From: an uncultured Bacteroides sp. | GTDB lineage: Bacteria > Bacteroidota > Bacteroidia > Bacteroidales > Bacteroidaceae | Length of the DNA stretch: 64,000 nt | Reading direction: 5' to 3' | NCBI RefSeq assembly: GCF_963678845.1 | Contig: NZ_OY787468.1 | Coordinates: 992,001-1,056,000, forward strand | Shown: piece after piece, positions 62,224 through 64,000 of the stretch | Layout of the letters: every line of letters begins with the position of its first letter | Position numbering within the stretch: position 1 is the stretch's first letter | Position numbers and translations under genes: made by a program | The notes under the pieces: generated by a model | What the model was told of the DNA's origin: nothing | The model's database searches: none | What the model saw: only the letters and a program-made list of their open reading frames with translations

Positions 62224-62406
62224 CAGATTATAAAATTAATACAGGTAAAAATGTCAGATTGGTTATTTAATATATTTGTGAATATGCGGAATATTTTATT
62301 TCATTCTTTTGGAAGGCTTATATATTGGAATGAAAATTAAAATGTCAGAAATGAATATTGCGAGAAAGCTTTTTTTTTATGAGTCTGATTTAGGGGAAAG
62401 AAAAAA
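62224..62406. other. AT-rich intergenic stretch, nothing recognised
   Basis: Between the gdhA promoter and the malic enzyme terminator I see no convincing gene or repeat. Confidence 0.5.
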
Positions 62407-62443
62407 CGGGATGATAATATTATATTTAATATTTATCATCCCG
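62407..62443 (-). terminator. intrinsic terminator of the malic enzyme gene
   Basis: An 11-bp stem (CGGGATGATAA, 62407-62417, with complement 62433-62443) with an AT loop is followed on the minus strand by six T. Confidence 0.85.
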
Positions 62444-62454
62444 GATATTAAAGG

Positions 62455-64000
62455 TTATTTTGAATTCTTTTTTGCATCAACAATTGCATCAATTACTGCA
62501 ACAGCAGTAATGTTAACAATGTCGCGAACAGAACTTTCACTATCAGTGAAGTGAATAGGTTTGTTCAGACCCATTTGGATAGGGCCGATTAATTCTGTGT
62601 CACTCATTGCCTGAATTAGTTTGTAGCCAGAGTTTGCAGAGCTTAAGTTAGGGAATACCAGTGTGTTTACATCCTTGCCTAATAATCTTGTGAATGGATA
62701 TTTTGCATCACGAATATTTTTGTTCAAGGCAAAGTTTACCTGCATTTCTCCATCAATTGCTAGATCTGGATATTTTTCCTGCAATTGTCTTACAGCTTCA
62801 TGAACTTTTGCAGGACTTCCTACAGGATCAGAACCGAAGTTAGAATATGACAACATAGCCATTACCGGAGTTTGATTAAAGAAACGAACAGTATTTGCTG
62901 TCAATCTTGCAATATCTGTTAATGTTTCAGTATCGGGATGACGGTTGATTAAAGTATCTGCTAAGAAGTATGTACCTTTTTTAGAATTTAAAATGTGCAT
63001 TGTTCCGAAATGATTAAATCCTTCCTGGATACCAATAACTTCTTTTGCAACCTTAATTGTATTTGAGTATTTAGTATACAGACCGGTGATAAAGGCATCA
63101 GCTTCTCCTGTTTCCACCATCATCATACCAAAATAGTTGCGTTCAAACATCTTATCGGTTGCTTCATCGTAGTTGGCACCTTCACGGGCACGCTTCTCTG
63201 TCAGGATGTGTGCATAGCGATCACGTCGTTCTGTTTGACTGTCGTGGCGAAGATTTACAATTTCAATTCCATCAAGATTCAAATCCAGTTCTTTTGCCAG
63301 TTTTTCAATGCGTTCCTCATTACCTAATAAGATAGGATAGCAAATACCTTCGTTCTTAGCTTCAACGGCAGCTTTCAACATGTTTGGATGTCCGCCTTCT
63401 GCAAAAACGACTTTTTTAGGATCGGTACGAGCCATGTCATAAAGTTGACTAGTCAGCTTAGATTCATAACCCATTAGTTCACGCAGGTGTTTTTTATAAG
63501 CATCCCAATCTTCGATAGGTTTACGAGCTACTCCTGATTCCATGGCAGCTTTAGCAACAGCCATTGAAACTTCAGTAATCAAACGTGGGTCAACTGGTTT
63601 TGGAATAAAGTATTCCGGACCGAAAGTAAGGTTGGATACATTATATACTTCATTTACAATTTCAGGTATAGGCAATTTTGCCAAAGCAGCGATTGCTTTA
63701 ACTGCTGCCAGTTTCATTTCCTCATTAATAGCACTTGCACGAGTATCAAGAGCACCGCGGAATATATAAGGGAAGCCAATTACATTGTTAATCTGGTTTG
63801 GATAATCAGAACGTCCTGTTGACATCAATATGTCTGGGCGAGCTGCCATTGCATCTTCGTATGTAATTTCAGGAACAGGATTTGCCAATGCAAAAACAAT
63901 TGGAGTATTTGCCATGGAGCGAACCATATCCTGAGATAATATATTCCCTTTAGATAATCCTAAGAATACGTCAGCACCTTTAATAGCTTCATCCAATGTA
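62455..64000 (-). CDS. maeB: malic enzyme with phosphotransacetylase-like C-terminal domain (N-terminal part outside window)
   Basis: About 515 codons of a gene that continues past base 64000. The visible start of the fragment is the end of the malic-enzyme NAD(P) domain: ADVFLGLSKGNILS, FALANPVPEI, ILMSTGRSDYPNQINNVIGFPYIFRGALD. From about codon 190 a phosphotransacetylase-like domain follows (VVFAEGGHPNMLKAAV, PILLGNEERIEKLA, PVMAMLSYSNFGSDP). This fusion is the MaeB type that makes pyruvate from malate with NADP; the PTA-like part is usually regulatory, sensing acetyl-CoA. The neighbour gdhA uses NADPH. There is no internal break. Confidence 0.93.
   Translation of the reverse strand, partial: TLDEAIKGADVFLGLSKGNILSQDMVRSMANTPIVFALANPVPEITYEDAMAARPDILMSTGRSDYPNQINNVIGFPYIFRGALDTRASAINEEMKLAAVKAIAALAKLPIPEIVNEVYNVSNLTFGPEYFIPKPVDPRLITEVSMAVAKAAMESGVARKPIEDWDAYKKHLRELMGYESKLTSQLYDMARTDPKKVVFAEGGHPNMLKAAVEAKNEGICYPILLGNEERIEKLAKELDLNLDGIEIVNLRHDSQTERRDRYAHILTEKRAREGANYDEATDKMFERNYFGMMMVETGEADAFITGLYTKYSNTIKVAKEVIGIQEGFNHFGTMHILNSKKGTYFLADTLINRHPDTETLTDIARLTANTVRFFNQTPVMAMLSYSNFGSDPVGSPAKVHEAVRQLQEKYPDLAIDGEMQVNFALNKNIRDAKYPFTRLLGKDVNTLVFPNLSSANSGYKLIQAMSDTELIGPIQMGLNKPIHFTDSESSVRDIVNITAVAVIDAIVDAKKNSK

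Noticed and set aside
1..64000. tRNA or rRNA genes
   Set aside because: I looked through the intergenic stretches by eye and found no cloverleaf-like segment with the usual conserved T-loop and no rRNA-like sequence. A covariance search would be the decisive check.

Overview
The window reads as a chromosome segment from a member of the Bacteroidales, most likely Bacteroides or a close relative. The evidence is moderate-to-low GC, promoters of the Bacteroidetes type (-7 box TAnnTTTG with an occasional -33 TTTG), a MurA with Asp in place of the usual catalytic Cys, a ruvA-sprA pair, a DUF4290 gene beside murA-rimM, and a malic enzyme/glutamate dehydrogenase cluster. Forty-five intact or edge-cut protein genes and two broken ones are supported. 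No tRNA, rRNA, CRISPR array, insertion sequence or phage gene was recognised.

Layout. 1-9.7 kb: ppk1 with an ABC-F ATPase, a YfcE-type phosphodiesterase, a four-gene nucleotide-sugar operon (rfbA, rfbB, aminotransferase, acyltransferase), menA and a DUF2059 exported protein. 9.9-12.3 kb: a DUF4468/flavin-reductase-like exported protein and a lipoprotein phosphoesterase. 12.3-17.0 kb: an accessory island. It starts with a roughly 765-bp non-coding element with long inverted arms and continues with a secreted transglutaminase-like protein, a secreted RHS-core protein with a candidate papain/NlpC-like C-terminal domain, an overlapping small membrane protein (candidate immunity protein), and a second transglutaminase-like gene broken by one stop codon. 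17.0-19.1 kb: yicC-gmk-nadD. 19.2-23.1 kb: a cobalamin riboswitch ahead of a biotin-dependent acyl-CoA carboxylase operon. 23.1-30.3 kb: tsaB, DUF4290, murA, rimM, an ABC ATPase, dxr, rseP. 30.4-33.9 kb: nrdDG behind a second cobalamin riboswitch. 34.1-42.1 kb: an amino acid permease, a repeat-rich gap, a GH51 arabinofuranosidase, hemolysin III, a CCA-type nucleotidyltransferase and a lipoprotein. 42.1-51.2 kb: sprA, ruvA, lgt. 51.4-64 kb: M24 peptidase, RlpA, NAD-type glutamate dehydrogenase, a receiver/PEP-synthase fusion, an exported nitroreductase, prolyl oligopeptidase, NADP-type glutamate dehydrogenase and malic enzyme (cut by the right edge).

Two points stand out. First, four intergenic gaps hold arrays of exactly four units spaced 22-23 bp (about two helical turns). 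Each array has its own partly palindromic core (GATATATATC, TTGTACAA, CCTACACT, TCCGG) set in AT-rich spacers, and two of these gaps also carry large inverted repeats over 100 bp per arm. Core sequences differ between loci while spacing and copy number stay the same, and nothing annotated explains this. Second, the 13.2-17.0 kb operon looks like an uncharacterised secreted effector/immunity module. Vitamin B12 appears as a shared control signal, since riboswitches sit ahead of both the acyl-CoA carboxylase and the anaerobic ribonucleotide reductase.
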